A DNA stretch of 64,000 bases from Actinokineospora spheciospongiae (GTDB taxonomy: Bacteria; Actinomycetota; Actinomycetes; Mycobacteriales; Pseudonocardiaceae). Position 1 is the stretch's first letter; every line of letters starts with the position of its first letter. The stretch is taken from contig NZ_AYXG01000027.1 of assembly GCF_000564855.1 (NCBI RefSeq), positions 1 to 64,000 of the forward strand, written 5' to 3'. The position numbers and the translations under genes are program-made. Shown in pieces: positions 16,919-26,602 of the stretch. The notes beneath the pieces are model-generated. The model saw only the letters and a list, made by a program, of their open reading frames with translations. It ran no database searches and was not told where the DNA came from.

Positions 16919-18498
16919 GGGTTCTCGGTGCGGTGCTGCTCGCGGCGCTCTGCCTGACCGCGTGCACGCAGGAGACGCCCGCGGTCGGACCCGGGGAGCC
17001 GGGGACGCTGCGGGTGCTGGCGGGCAGTGAGCTGGCGGACATGGAGCCGGTGCTGGACAAGGCCGCCGAGGCGACCGGCGTGCGGGTGGAGCTGACCTTC
17101 GTCGGCAGCCTGGACGGGGCGAAGCAGGTCGCCGACGGCACCGCGGACGGCAAGTACGACGCGGTGTGGTTCTCCTCCGCCAACTACCTGCGGACCTTCC
17201 CCGGTGCCGGGTCGCACCTGGGCACGTCCGTGCAGACCATGGCCTCGCCGGTGGTGCTGGGGCTGACGAAGTCGACCGCGGACCGGCTCGGCTGGGCGGG
17301 CAGGCCGGTTCGCTGGCCGGACGTGGTGGCGGCGGCGCGGGCGGAGCAGTTCACCTTCGCCATGACCGACCCGAACGCCTCCAACACCGGTTTCTCCGCG
17401 CTGCTGGCGATGACCGCGGCCCTGGAGGGCAGCGGCCGGGTGCTCGACGTGGAGGCGATCAGGAAGGTGGCCGAGCAGGTGGCGGCGCTGTTCTCCGTGC
17501 ACCGGCTGACCGCGCCGTCGTCGGACTGGCTGACCGACGCCTACGTCGAGCGCAACGCGGGCAGGCAGCCGGGCGGGCCGATCGACGGGCTGGTCAGCTA
17601 CGAGTCGTCGCTGCTCGCGCTCAACCGGTCCGGGCGGCTGCCGGAGCCGCTGACCCTGGTCTACCCGACCGACGGCGTGGTGGTCGGCGACTACCCGCTG
17701 ACCGCGCTCGCGGGCGCCTCCGCCGGGGCGCGCGACCTGCACCGGCGGCTGACCGAGTACCTGCGGACCCCGGACGTGCAGCGGTCGATCGGGGAGACCA
17801 CGTCGCGGCGCCCCGCGGTGCCCGGGGTGGACCGCCCGCAGGGGGTGCCGGGGTCGCTCAACGAGATCCCGTTCCCGGATAGCTGGGCGGCGATCGAGGC
17901 GCTGTTGCAGGCCTACAACGACGACCTGCGGCGGCCGTCGCGGGTGGTCTACGTGCTCGACGTGTCCGGGTCCATGGCGCGGGACGGTCGGATCGACGGG
18001 TTGAGGGCCGCGTTGAAGGAGCTGACCGGCGCCGGGTCCGAACTGGCGGGGAAGGTGTGCGGGTTCCGCAAGCGGGAGGAGATCGTGCTGCTGCCGTTCA
18101 ACAGCCGCCCGCTGCCTCGGCACGACTTCACCGTCGACGCGGCGGACCCCGGCCCGTCGCTGGCCGCCATCCGGTCCGATGTGGACGGTCTGCGGGCGGG
18201 CGGCGGCACGGCGGTCTACGACTCGCTGATCACCGCGCACGGGCTCGCCGCCGGTGCGGGCGACCGCTTCACCAGCGTGGTCCTGATGACCGACGGCGAG
18301 AACACCGACGGCGTCGGGCTCCCCGCCTACCTGGACTTCCTCACGACCGCGCCCCCGGTCCCGGTGTTCCCGATCCTGTTCGGGGAGGCCAACGAGTCGG
18401 AGATGCGCACGGTGGCCGACCGCACCGGCGGCGAGTACGTCGACGCCCGCACCGAGAGCCTGGCCGCCGCGTTCTGCGAGATCCGCGGCTATCAGTGA
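16915..18498 (+). CDS. lipoprotein with substrate-binding and VWA domains
   Basis: This 527-residue exported lipoprotein has a signal peptide ending in L-T-A-C with Cys16 as lipid anchor. Residues 30-315 form a solute-binding domain sharing the T-D-P-N-A-S-N-T-G-F loop with the preceding protein. Residues 340-525 are a von Willebrand factor A domain with a complete MIDAS: D-V-S-G-S (349-353), T in G-G-G-T-A-V-Y-D and M-T-D-G-E-N (Asp460). VWA domains bind protein partners through a metal ion. The fusion of ligand sensing and partner binding, next to a kinase and an FHA protein, suggests an outside sensor rather than a transporter part. Its 3' end overlaps the convergent HEAT gene by 7 bp. Confidence 0.85.
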   Translation: MRVLGAVLLAALCLTACTQETPAVGPGEPGTLRVLAGSELADMEPVLDKAAEATGVRVELTFVGSLDGAKQVADGTADGKYDAVWFSSANYLRTFPGAGSHLGTSVQTMASPVVLGLTKSTADRLGWAGRPVRWPDVVAAARAEQFTFAMTDPNASNTGFSALLAMTAALEGSGRVLDVEAIRKVAEQVAALFSVHRLTAPSSDWLTDAYVERNAGRQPGGPIDGLVSYESSLLALNRSGRLPEPLTLVYPTDGVVVGDYPLTALAGASAGARDLHRRLTEYLRTPDVQRSIGETTSRRPAVPGVDRPQGVPGSLNEIPFPDSWAAIEALLQAYNDDLRRPSRVVYVLDVSGSMARDGRIDGLRAALKELTGAGSELAGKVCGFRKREEIVLLPFNSRPLPRHDFTVDAADPGPSLAAIRSDVDGLRAGGGTAVYDSLITAHGLAAGAGDRFTSVVLMTDGENTDGVGLPAYLDFLTTAPPVPVFPILFGEANESEMRTVADRTGGEYVDARTESLAAAFCEIRGYQ

Positions 18499-19844
18499 CG
18501 CAGGCCGAGGTGGAACCGCAGGACGCGGACCCGCTCCTGGCCCAGGGTGGGCGCGGCCCCGGCGAGCAGGTCGGCCCAGGGCGCGTCGCCGGGGCGCAGG
18601 TAGGCCGTCGCGGACCCGCTGCGCAGCCACTCGGCGACGTCGCGCTCCGCCGCGCCGTGCAGCGGGTCGGCGGGGTCGGCGAGCAGCAGCAGGTCGGTGT
18701 GCAGGCGGCAGGCGGGTGAGGCCGCGCGCAGGAGCGCGTAGGCGGCGGTGCGCTGGTGCGGGGGGTTCCCCGGCGCCAGCGCCCCCCGCAGGAACGGCTC
18801 GGGCGGCGGGGTGGCGCGCAGTGCCCGCACCGCTCGGCGGCTGACCCGGGGGGACGGGTCGGTGAGCAGTGTCGCCAACAGGTCCGGGGTCCCGGCGCCG
18901 AGGGCGTGCACGGCGTCGACCGCGGCGGCGCGCATCCGGGGCAGGGGCGCGGCCAGGAGTGGGGTCACGGCGTCGGCGTCCGCGCGGGAACCGGTCTCGC
19001 CCAGGCCCGCCACCGACTCCGGGGTGGGCGGGTCGACCCGCCGGTAGTGGGCGGCGGGGGCCTCGCCCGCGCGGCGCAGGGCGGCCTGGGCGGTGGCGCG
19101 CACGACGGCGGTCCGGTCGGTCAGCGCCGCCGCGGCGGGCCGCAGGTCACCGGCGAGGGCCAGGGTGTGCACGGCGTCCGCGCGCAGCGCCGAGGTGCGG
19201 GCGGTGAGCAGCGGGTGGACCGCGCCGGGGTCGTCCGCCGCCCTGGCCGCGCGCAGTGCCGCCGCCCCGCAGATCAGGCGGACCTCGCGGTCCCGGTCGG
19301 TGCGGGCGAGGTGCAGCAGCTCCGGCAGGGGCAGTGCGGCGGCGGTGGTGGCGAAGACCATCCGCCGCGCCTTCTGGTCCTCCACGGCCCTGGCGGCGGC
19401 CAGCACCTGGGGTGCGGCGGTGGTCAGCGCCGCCGTCACCGCCTCGGCGAGCCAGCCGCCGTGCGCCCGGTCGCGCATCGCCCTGGCGAACCCGACCAGC
19501 GCGGGCAGGGCGTCCGGCAGCGCCGCCGCGCAGCGCTCGCGGGCCAGGTCGCGCACCTGCGGGACCCAGTCGCCGCTGCGCAGCGCCGCGATCCTGGGGT
19601 CGGTGCTGATCTGCAGGGCGGCCTCGCGGAGGTGCCCGTCGCGGTGGCAGGCGGCCAGCAGGACGTCCTGCGGGGTAGCGGTGCCGTCGGCGAGGCGGCG
19701 GCGCAGCGCCGCGCTCCAGGCGGCGGGGAACCGGATCGCCCGGACGTCGGTGTCGAACTCCAGCCACGCGGACGCACCCAGGCCGGGCAGGGCTTCCACC
19801 CTGCCCCGCAACTCGTCATCGATGTCCGACCGGCGACCCCACAC
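18492..19844 (-). CDS. HEAT-repeat protein
   Basis: This protein of about 450 residues is almost all alpha-helical, with repeated R-x-x-A-x-x-A-L patterns such as P-R-V-S-R-R-A-V-R-A-L and A-V-V-R-A-T-A-Q-A-A-L that mark HEAT repeats over most of its length. HEAT proteins are scaffolds; no enzyme motif is visible. GTG at 19844 is preferred. Longer in-frame starts up to 19967 would place the N-terminus inside the promoter/operator of the divergent SDR gene and are unlikely. It ends tail to tail with the VWA lipoprotein gene. Confidence 0.7.
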   Translation of the reverse strand: MWGRRSDIDDELRGRVEALPGLGASAWLEFDTDVRAIRFPAAWSAALRRRLADGTATPQDVLLAACHRDGHLREAALQISTDPRIAALRSGDWVPQVRDLARERCAAALPDALPALVGFARAMRDRAHGGWLAEAVTAALTTAAPQVLAAARAVEDQKARRMVFATTAAALPLPELLHLARTDRDREVRLICGAAALRAARAADDPGAVHPLLTARTSALRADAVHTLALAGDLRPAAAALTDRTAVVRATAQAALRRAGEAPAAHYRRVDPPTPESVAGLGETGSRADADAVTPLLAAPLPRMRAAAVDAVHALGAGTPDLLATLLTDPSPRVSRRAVRALRATPPPEPFLRGALAPGNPPHQRTAAYALLRAASPACRLHTDLLLLADPADPLHGAAERDVAEWLRSGSATAYLRPGDAPWADLLAGAAPTLGQERVRVLRFHLGLRH

Positions 19845-19944
19845 GCGGGCAGCGTACGAGGCGGACAGCACAATTCCGTGGTGCTTTTCCGGTCTTCGGT
19901 ATGCGTCCAAGATCGCGGATGAGCCCCGACTCGGGAAAACGGTG

Positions 19945-19975
19945 TTTGCGAACAATAGCGTTCGCAAACTAGGCT
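19945..19975 (+). promoter_or_regulatory. SDR promoter with perfect TetR-type operator
   Basis: TTTGCGAAC (19945-19953) and GTTCGCAAA (19960-19968) form a perfect 9-bp inverted repeat with a 6-bp spacer. It sits on a promoter with -35 TTGCGA (19946-19951) and -10 TAGGCT (19970-19975) at 18-bp spacing. The predicted transcription start is within a base or two of ATG 19982, so the mRNA would be leaderless. A repressor bound here would block RNA polymerase. No regulator gene is adjacent. Confidence 0.75.
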
Positions 19976-19981
19976 TGGTGG

Positions 19982-20797
19982 ATGCGCGTCCTCATCACCG
20001 GTGCCGCCCGCGGCATCGGCGCCGCCCTCGCCACCCGCCTGTCCGACTCCGGTGCCCGGGTCGCCCTCGTGGGCCTCGAACCGGAGCTGCTGGAGCGGGT
20101 GGCGGCGTCCTGCGCCGCCCCGTGGCGCCCCTGCGACGTGGCCGACCGGGAACAGGTCGACCGCGCGGTCGAGGAATTGGTCGGCGAGCTGGGCGGCCTC
20201 GACGTGGTGGTGGCCAACGCCGGGATCGCCAAGCAGTTGCCGCTGATCGGCGGCGACCCCGCCGCCATGGAGCGGACCTTGCAGGTCAACGTGCTGGGCG
20301 CCTACTACACGCTGCGCGCCGCGGGCCCGCACATCGCCCACCCCGACGGCTACGCCGTGCTCATCTCCTCCCTGGCCGCGGCCGTCCACCTGCCGCTCCT
20401 GGGCGCCTACAGCGCCTCGAAGGCCGCGGTGGAGGCCCTCGGCAACACCCTCCGGGCCGAACTGCGCCCGAGCGGGGCCCGGGTCGGGGTCGCCTACTTC
20501 GCCGAGCTCGACACCGACATGACCAGCCGGGGTTTCGGCACCGAGGCCGCGCGGGCGGTCACCGGTGGCCCGATCAACAGGCCCGCCCCGCTGAGCAGGG
20601 GGATCGACGCGCTGGCGGAGGGCATCGCCGGGCGCAGCCGCACCATCGTCGCCCCGGGGTGGGCGCGGGCCGTGCTGCCGATCCGGGGGTTGGCGCAGCG
20701 GGTCATGGACCGGCGGCTGCGCGGCCGGGTGGCCGAGGCGCTGCGCATCGCCAGGGGTGAGGACGCGGCGTTCACCACGCCTCAGCCGATGCCGTAG
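19982..20797 (+). CDS. short-chain dehydrogenase/reductase (SDR)
   Basis: This 271-residue enzyme has the cofactor motif T-G-A-A-R-G-I-G (6-13), N-A-G (79-81) and the catalytic triad Ser130, Tyr143 and Lys147 in the Y-S-A-S-K context. It belongs to the classical NAD(P)H-dependent SDRs. The C-terminal 70 residues are basic and hydrophobic, similar to SDRs that act on lipids or steroids at membranes. Translation appears leaderless from ATG 19982 under an operator-controlled promoter, so the gene is probably induced by a small molecule. Its last 16 bp overlap the convergent flavin reductase gene. Confidence 0.85.
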   Translation: MRVLITGAARGIGAALATRLSDSGARVALVGLEPELLERVAASCAAPWRPCDVADREQVDRAVEELVGELGGLDVVVANAGIAKQLPLIGGDPAAMERTLQVNVLGAYYTLRAAGPHIAHPDGYAVLISSLAAAVHLPLLGAYSASKAAVEALGNTLRAELRPSGARVGVAYFAELDTDMTSRGFGTEAARAVTGGPINRPAPLSRGIDALAEGIAGRSRTIVAPGWARAVLPIRGLAQRVMDRRLRGRVAEALRIARGEDAAFTTPQPMP

Positions 20798-21279
20798 GAC
20801 CCCCGGTGGTAGAGCAGCGGTGACCGGGACGGGTCGGCGGCGAGGTCGTGCACGTGACCGAGCGCGATCGTGTGGTCGCCGCCGTCGTACTCGTTCCACA
20901 GCGTGCAGTCGAGCCAGGCGCACACGCCGTCGAGGACGGGGGCGCCGTTGGCGCTGGGCCGCCAGGCGATGCCCGCGAACTTGTCGGTGCCGCTGCGGGC
21001 GAACGCCGCCGACACCGGTTCCTGGTCCTCGGCGAGCACGTTGATCCCGAACCGGCCGATCGCCCTGATCACCGGCCAGGTGCTGGAGGTGCGGGCGGGG
21101 GAGAAGCTGACCAGCGGCGGGTCCAGCGACAGCGAGGCGAACGACTGGCAGGTGAAGCCCACCGGGCCCGCGGGTCCGGCGGCGGTGATCACCACGATGC
21201 CGGTGGCGAAGTGGCCGAGCACCTCCCGCATCCGCGTCGACGCCACCGGGCTCGGAGTCTGCACCGCGTCCCCCCTCAT
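20782..21279 (-). CDS. flavin reductase family protein (HpaC/FMN-reductase-like)
   Basis: This 165-residue protein has the family's opening pattern (L-G-H-F-A-T-G-I-V-V-I-T), G-F-T-C-Q-S-F-A-S-L-S-L-D-P-P-L-V-S-F and the later G-x-H-T-I-A-L-G-H-V motif. Such enzymes use NAD(P)H to make free FMNH2 or FADH2 for a separate monooxygenase. It is divergent from, and 205 bp away from, an operon that ends with two LLM monooxygenases needing exactly this supply. Functional pairing is inferred from position. ATG 21279 is the longest start; a shorter in-frame start at Met17 is possible. Confidence 0.85.
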   Translation of the reverse strand: MRGDAVQTPSPVASTRMREVLGHFATGIVVITAAGPAGPVGFTCQSFASLSLDPPLVSFSPARTSSTWPVIRAIGRFGINVLAEDQEPVSAAFARSGTDKFAGIAWRPSANGAPVLDGVCAWLDCTLWNEYDGGDHTIALGHVHDLAADPSRSPLLYHRGSYGIG

Positions 21280-21484
21280 CGCCGTTGACCGTCCACAGCG
21301 AACACTCGGACGGGATGTGCCGCTGTCCAGGATGCCCGTCCCGGCGGCGGTTGTCCACGCTCCCGGATGATGGGCGACAGTGGCCCAGTCAAGGGCGACC
21401 GCAGGGTGAGAAGGCCCCCGGACCTGCTCTTACGGCGGTTAGCGTGCGGGAAAACGCCCCTTTCCCCGCTCCTGGAGGCCTGCC

Positions 21485-23107
21485 GTGACCGGCCACGCGA
21501 GACCCCGAACCACCCGGACCGCGGCCCTGCTGGGCGCGGCGCTGCTGCTCTCGGCCTGCGGCGCCCAGGGGACCGCCGCGACCGGCGCCGACGCCGGGCC
21601 GCCGCGCCCCGGCGGCACCCTGCGGCTGGGGATCTCCTCCAACCCCGACTGCCTCGACCCGCAGCAGGTCGGCACCAACGCCGCGCTCAACGTCGGCCGC
21701 CAACTGGTCGACTCGCTGACCGACCAGAACCCCGAGACCGGCGAGATCACCCCCTGGCTGGCCGAGAGGTGGGAGGTCTCACCCGACTCGACCGCGTTCA
21801 CCTTCCACCTGCGCTCCGGCGCCACCTTCGCCGACGGCACCCCGGTCGACGCCGCCGCGGTCAAGACCAGCTTCGACGGCATCAAGGCGCTCGGCCCGAA
21901 GTCCCTGCTCGGCGCCGGGTACCTGGCCGCCTACCGGGGCTCGACCGCGCTCGACCCGGCCACGGTGAAGATCGAGTTCTCCGTCCCGAGCGCGCAGTTC
22001 CTCCAGGCCAGCTCCACCATGTCGCTCGGGGTGCTCGCGCCCGCCGCCTACGCCGGGACCGCCGAGCAGCGCTGCCAGGGCACCGGGCTGATCGGTTCCG
22101 GTCCGTTCGTCTTCGAGAGCTTCCAGCCCAACCGGGAGGTCGTGCTGGCCAAGCGCCCCGGCTACGCCTGGGGCTCCCCGCTGTGGGGGCACACCGGCGA
22201 GGCGTACCTGGACAGGATCTCCTACCGGGTGGTCCCCGAGCCCGGGGTGCGCACCGGCAGCCTGGCCTCCGGCCAGCTCGACGCGATCACCGACGTGCAG
22301 CCGGTCGACGAGCCGCAGTTCACGGGCAATGGGTTCACCGAGCCGGTGCGGCCGAACCCGGGCATCGTGTTCAACCTCACCGCCAACACCACCCGCGGCG
22401 TGCTCACCGACGCGAAGGTGCGCCAGGCCGTGTCCAAGGGCATCAACCGCCCCGAGGTGACCTCGACCGTCCTGTCGTCCAACTACAGGGCCGCCACCAG
22501 CGTCCTCGGCTCCACCACCCCGCTGCACGCGGACCTGACGAAGGAACTGGCCTTCGACCAGCAGGGCGCCCAGGCGCTGCTCGACTCCGCCGGGTGGCAG
22601 CCCGGCCCGGACGGCATCCGGGTCAAGGACGGGCAGCGGTTGACCGCGAGCGTGGTGTTCTCGGCGGTGTTCAACCAGAACCAGAGCGCCCTGGAGCTGA
22701 TCCAGCAGCAACTGCGCAAGATCGGTTTCGACCTGCGCATCGAGCTGCACACCACCGCTGAGACGACGACCATCCAGCAGTCCGGGAATTATGACTTCCT
22801 CTGGTTCAACACCACCCGCGCCGACCCGGACATCCTGCGCCAGCTCTACTCCACCAAGTCGGCCAACCGCAGCAAGCTCACTCCCGGCCCGCTGGACGAG
22901 GCGCTGGACCAGCAGGCCGCCACGGTCGACCCGGCCACCCGCGGCCCCGCCGCCGAGCGGGCCCAGCGGCTGATCGTGGAGCAGGCCTACGTCATCCCGG
23001 TGTTCGAGCTGACCCAGGTCCTGGGGGTGGGGCCGACCGCGCACGGCATCGAGTTCGAGGCGTCCTCGCGGCTGCGCCTCTTCGACGCCTGGGTGTCGGG
23101 GTCGTGA
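21485..23107 (+). CDS. ABC transporter substrate-binding lipoprotein (oligopeptide/nickel family)
   Basis: This 540-residue lipoprotein has a signal peptide with lipobox L-S-A-C (Cys25) and then the SBP_bac_5 pattern: G-G-T-L-R-L-G near the mature N-terminus, L-A-E-R-W-E-V-S-P-D and F-H-L-R-S-G-A-T-F-A-D-G-T-P-V. It would capture a small peptide-like or polar organic solute outside the cell. GTG 21485 follows CTGGAGG. It is the first gene of a six-gene operon (importer plus two monooxygenases), and its stop overlaps the permease start (GTGA). A -10-like TAGCGT lies at 21440-21445. Confidence 0.9.
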   Translation: MTGHARPRTTRTAALLGAALLLSACGAQGTAATGADAGPPRPGGTLRLGISSNPDCLDPQQVGTNAALNVGRQLVDSLTDQNPETGEITPWLAERWEVSPDSTAFTFHLRSGATFADGTPVDAAAVKTSFDGIKALGPKSLLGAGYLAAYRGSTALDPATVKIEFSVPSAQFLQASSTMSLGVLAPAAYAGTAEQRCQGTGLIGSGPFVFESFQPNREVVLAKRPGYAWGSPLWGHTGEAYLDRISYRVVPEPGVRTGSLASGQLDAITDVQPVDEPQFTGNGFTEPVRPNPGIVFNLTANTTRGVLTDAKVRQAVSKGINRPEVTSTVLSSNYRAATSVLGSTTPLHADLTKELAFDQQGAQALLDSAGWQPGPDGIRVKDGQRLTASVVFSAVFNQNQSALELIQQQLRKIGFDLRIELHTTAETTTIQQSGNYDFLWFNTTRADPDILRQLYSTKSANRSKLTPGPLDEALDQQAATVDPATRGPAAERAQRLIVEQAYVIPVFELTQVLGVGPTAHGIEFEASSRLRLFDAWVSGS

Positions 23108-24075
23108 GCCGCACGAGCGTGCCGCGCCGCCTGGCGCAGGCCGTCGTAGTGCTGTGGGCGGCGTTCACCCTGTCATTCGTCGTGCTCTACCTGCTCCCCG
23201 GCGACGCCGTGCTGACCAAGCTCGGCTCCGCCGAGGGCGGGGTGACCGCCTCCGACGCCGAGGTCGCCGCCGCCAGGGCCGCCCACGGCCTGGACGACCC
23301 GCTGCCGGTGCAGTACGGCAAGCGCCTGCTGGCGGCGCTGCGCGGCGACTTCGGCACCTCGGTCAGCACCGGCGACGACGCCACCCACCTGGTGTTGTCC
23401 GCGCTGCCGCCCACCCTGGCGGTGACCGGCCTGGCGCTGGTGCTGGCGGTCCTGTTCGGTGGCGGCGTGGCCGTGCTGGGCACCTACACCCGGCAGCGCT
23501 GGCTGGGGCAGCTCCTGCTGTCACTGCCGCCGCTGGGCATCTCGCTGCCGTCGTTCTGGGTGGGGCTGGTGCTCATCCAGGTGTTCTCGTTCCAGCTCCG
23601 CCTGGTGCCCGCGCTCGGTTCCACCGGGTTCGCCTCGCTCGTCCTCCCGGCGGTCACGCTGGCGCTGCCGACCGGCGCGATCATCGGGCAGGTGCTGGCC
23701 AAGAGCCTGCGCACCCAGCTCGCCGAACCCTACGTGGAGGTCGTGCTGGCCAAGGGCGCGAGTCGCGGTCGGGTCCACTTCGGACACGCGCTGCGCGGCG
23801 CCGCGCTGCCCGCGCTGACGCTGGTCGGGGTGGTGGCGGGCAACCTGCTCGCCGGGTCGGTGGTCACCGAGACCGTGTTCGCCCGCGACGGCGTCGGCCG
23901 GGTGACCGCGGCGGCGGTGACCGCGCAGGACATCCCGGTCGTGCAGGCGGTGATCGTGCTGGCCGCGTTCTTCTTCGTGGCGGTCAACCTGGCCGTCGAC
24001 CTGCTCTACCCGCTGCTCGACCCCCGCCTGGCCGCACCGGCCGCCCGCACCGGGAAGGTGACCGCCGATGCCTGA
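23104..24075 (+). CDS. ABC transporter permease, DppB family
   Basis: This 323-residue membrane protein has six helices, the N-terminal L-Y-L-L-P-G-D-A segment typical of DppB/OppB proteins and the cytoplasmic EAA-like loop (E-V-V-L-A-K-G-A-S-R-G-R) that contacts the ATPase. With the next gene it forms the membrane channel of the importer. GTG 23104 overlaps the upstream stop by 4 bp and the gene overlaps the next by 8 bp. Confidence 0.9.
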   Translation: MSRTSVPRRLAQAVVVLWAAFTLSFVVLYLLPGDAVLTKLGSAEGGVTASDAEVAAARAAHGLDDPLPVQYGKRLLAALRGDFGTSVSTGDDATHLVLSALPPTLAVTGLALVLAVLFGGGVAVLGTYTRQRWLGQLLLSLPPLGISLPSFWVGLVLIQVFSFQLRLVPALGSTGFASLVLPAVTLALPTGAIIGQVLAKSLRTQLAEPYVEVVLAKGASRGRVHFGHALRGAALPALTLVGVVAGNLLAGSVVTETVFARDGVGRVTAAAVTAQDIPVVQAVIVLAAFFFVAVNLAVDLLYPLLDPRLAAPAARTGKVTADA

Positions 24076-24904
24076 CCTGTCCGTCCGGGACACCGGACTG
24101 CACCTGCTGCGCAGACCGGGGCTGGTGCTCTCCGGGGTGGTGATCGCGCTGGTGCTGCTGGCCGCGGTGGCGCCCGCGCTGTTCACCGGCCAGGACCCGA
24201 TCGCGGGGGTGCCCGCCGAGCGGTTGCGGGGCCCGTCGCCGTCGCACCTGTTCGGCACCGACGAGACCGGCCGCGACGTGTTCGCCAGGGTCGTGCACGG
24301 GGCGGCGCTGTCGCTGCGGGCCACGGTGATCGCCGTGCTGGTGGCGCTGGTGTCGGGGGCGGCGCTCGGGCTGCTCGCCGGGTTCCGCGGCGGCTGGCTC
24401 GACTCGGTGGTCATGCGCGTCATCGACGTGGTGCAGGCGGTCCCGGCGATCCTGCTCTCGCTCGCGCTGGTGACCGCGCTGGGCTTCGGCACGACCAACG
24501 TGGCCATCGCCGTCGGGGTGTCGAACCTCGCCGCGTTCGCCCGGCTGATGCGCGCGGAGGTGCTGCGCGTGCGGTCCGGGGCGTTCGTCGAGGCCGCGCG
24601 GGCCAGCGGGGTCCGCTGGAGCGGGGTGCTGGGCAGGCACGTGCTGCCCAACGCCCTCGGACCGGTCCTGGTGCTGGCCACGCTCACCTTCGGCACCGCC
24701 GTGCTGGAGGTGTCCGCGCTGAGCTTCCTCGGCTTCGGCGCCACCCCGCCCACCCCGGAGTGGGGCGCGCTGGTCGCGGGCGGGCGCGGCTTCCTGGCCA
24801 CCGCCTGGTGGATGACGACCTTCCCCGGCCTCACCGTCGCCGCGGTGGTGCTGGCCACCAACCGGCTCGGCCGGGCCCTCGACGGCGAACGGAGTGGACG
24901 ATGA
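24068..24904 (+). CDS. ABC transporter permease, DppC family
   Basis: This 278-residue membrane protein has the DppC/OppC signature [16 protein letters not shown] after the first helix and an EAA loop (V-E-A-A-R-A-S-G-V). It pairs with the DppB-type permease. The C-terminal [11 protein letters not shown] segment is also typical. The stop overlaps the ATPase start (ATGA). Confidence 0.9.
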   Translation: MPDLSVRDTGLHLLRRPGLVLSGVVIALVLLAAVAPALFTGQDPIAGVPAERLRGPSPSHLFGTDETGRDVFARVVHGAALSLRATVIAVLVALVSGAALGLLAGFRGGWLDSVVMRVIDVVQAVPAILLSLALVTALGFGTTNVAIAVGVSNLAAFARLMRAEVLRVRSGAFVEAARASGVRWSGVLGRHVLPNALGPVLVLATLTFGTAVLEVSALSFLGFGATPPTPEWGALVAGGRGFLATAWWMTTFPGLTVAAVVLATNRLGRALDGERSGR

Positions 24905-26499
24905 CCGGGGTGAGCGCGGGGTTGCTGCGCATCGACGGCCTGGACGTGACCTACCGGACCCGCACCGGACCGGTGCGGGCGGTGCGCGGGGTGGACCTGA
25001 CCGTCCACCCAGGACAGATCGTGGCCGTGGTCGGCGAGTCCGGGTCGGGCAAGTCCACCACCGCGCACGCCGCGATCGGGCTGCTGCCCGCGGGCGGCCG
25101 GGTCGAGGCGGGCAGCATCACCTTCGACGGCCGCGACCTCACCGGGCTGTCGGAGAAGGGCTGGCGGTCGGTGCGCGGCACCGGCATCGCCCTGGTCCCG
25201 CAGGACCCCACCGTCTCCCTCGACCCGGTGCGCCGCGTCGGCGAGCAGGTGGCCGAGGTGCTGCGCATCCACCGCCTCGCCCCCCGCGCCCGGCTCGCCG
25301 CCGAGGCCGTGGAGCTGCTGCGCCGCGCCGGGGTGGACCGGCCGGGGCAGCGCGCCCGGCAGTACCCGCACCAGCTCTCCGGCGGCCTGCGCCAGCGGGT
25401 GCTCATCGCCATCGCCCTGGCCGGGGAACCGCGGCTGATCATCGCCGACGAACCCACCAGCGCCCTCGACGTCACCGTGCAGCGCGCCATCCTCGACCAC
25501 CTCCAGGAGCTGGCCGCCGAGTCCGGCACCGCGGTGCTGCTCATCACCCACGACCTGGGCGTGGCCGCCGACCGCGCCGCGCACGTCGCGGTGATGTCCG
25601 GGGGCACCGTGGTCGAGCAGGGACCCACCCGCGAGGTCCTGGGCGCCCCCGCCCACGCCTACACCCGCGACCTGCTCGCCGCCGCCCCCGCCCTGGCCGG
25701 GGAACCGCTGCGCCCGCGCCGCCCGGCGGGGACCGACGTGCTGCTCGCGGTGACCGGCCTGCGCCGCTCCTTCGACGGCACCGCCGCCGTGGACGACGTG
25801 TCCTTCACCCTGACCAGGGGCCGCACGCTGGCGCTGGTCGGCGAGTCCGGCTCCGGCAAGACCACCACCGCCCGGATGGCCGTCGGCCTGGAAACCCCGG
25901 ACGCGGGCACGGTCACCTTCGACGGGGAGGACATCACCGCGGCGCGCGGGGAGCGGCTGCGCGCGCTGCGCCGCCGGTTCCAGCTCGTCCACCAGAACCC
26001 GTACGCCTCGCTGAACCCGAGGATGACGCTCGGCGACATCGTCGCCGAGCCGCTGCGCGCGTTCGGCGTCGGCGACCGGGCGAGCAGGCGCGAACGGGCC
26101 GCCGAGCTGCTGGAACAGGTGGCGCTGCCCGTGTCGGCGCTGCGCCGCAGGCCGGTCGAGCTGTCCGGCGGGCAGCGGCAGCGGGTGGCGATCGCCCGCG
26201 CGCTCGCGCTCAACCCGGACCTGGTGGTGCTCGACGAACCGGTGTCCGCGCTGGACGTGTCAGTGCAGGCGCAGATCCTGCGGCTGCTCGTTCGCCTGCA
26301 ACAGGAGCACGGGTTGACCTACCTGTTCATCACCCACGACCTGGCCGTGGTCCGGCAGGTCGCCGACGAGGTCGGGGTGATGCGGCGCGGTCGGCTGGTC
26401 GAGTCCGGCCCCACCGACGCGGTGCTCACCGACCCGAGCGCCGAGCACACCCGCGAACTGCTCGCCGCCATCCCCGGCACGCGGGTCACCGCGAGCTGA
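24901..26499 (+). CDS. ABC transporter dual ATPase (DppD-DppF fusion)
   Basis: This 532-residue protein contains two full nucleotide-binding domains. Domain one has Walker [10 protein letters not shown] (45-53) and L-S-G-G-L-R-Q-R; domain two has G-E-S-G-S-G-K-T-T (314-322) and L-S-G-G-Q-R-Q-R; both have I-A-D-E-P/V-L-D-E-P Walker B motifs followed by S-A-L-D. The order matches the DppD-DppF fusion found in many actinomycete importers. It powers uptake through the two permeases. A 103-bp gap with a separate ribosome-binding site precedes the monooxygenase gene. Confidence 0.92.
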   Translation: MTGVSAGLLRIDGLDVTYRTRTGPVRAVRGVDLTVHPGQIVAVVGESGSGKSTTAHAAIGLLPAGGRVEAGSITFDGRDLTGLSEKGWRSVRGTGIALVPQDPTVSLDPVRRVGEQVAEVLRIHRLAPRARLAAEAVELLRRAGVDRPGQRARQYPHQLSGGLRQRVLIAIALAGEPRLIIADEPTSALDVTVQRAILDHLQELAAESGTAVLLITHDLGVAADRAAHVAVMSGGTVVEQGPTREVLGAPAHAYTRDLLAAAPALAGEPLRPRRPAGTDVLLAVTGLRRSFDGTAAVDDVSFTLTRGRTLALVGESGSGKTTTARMAVGLETPDAGTVTFDGEDITAARGERLRALRRRFQLVHQNPYASLNPRMTLGDIVAEPLRAFGVGDRASRRERAAELLEQVALPVSALRRRPVELSGGQRQRVAIARALALNPDLVVLDEPVSALDVSVQAQILRLLVRLQQEHGLTYLFITHDLAVVRQVADEVGVMRRGRLVESGPTDAVLTDPSAEHTRELLAAIPGTRVTAS

Positions 26500-26602
26500 G
26501 GTTATTCCCGATCCGCGCAACCGTCCCACCCCCTGGCTGCCGGGGCGCCCGCCGCCCGCACCGGCGCACAATCGGCCAGGACGGACCGGAAGGAGATCCC
26601 GC

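Noticed and set aside
19845-19967. Longer start for the HEAT-repeat gene
   Set aside because: It would place codons inside the SDR promoter and operator; GTG 19844 gives a complete protein.
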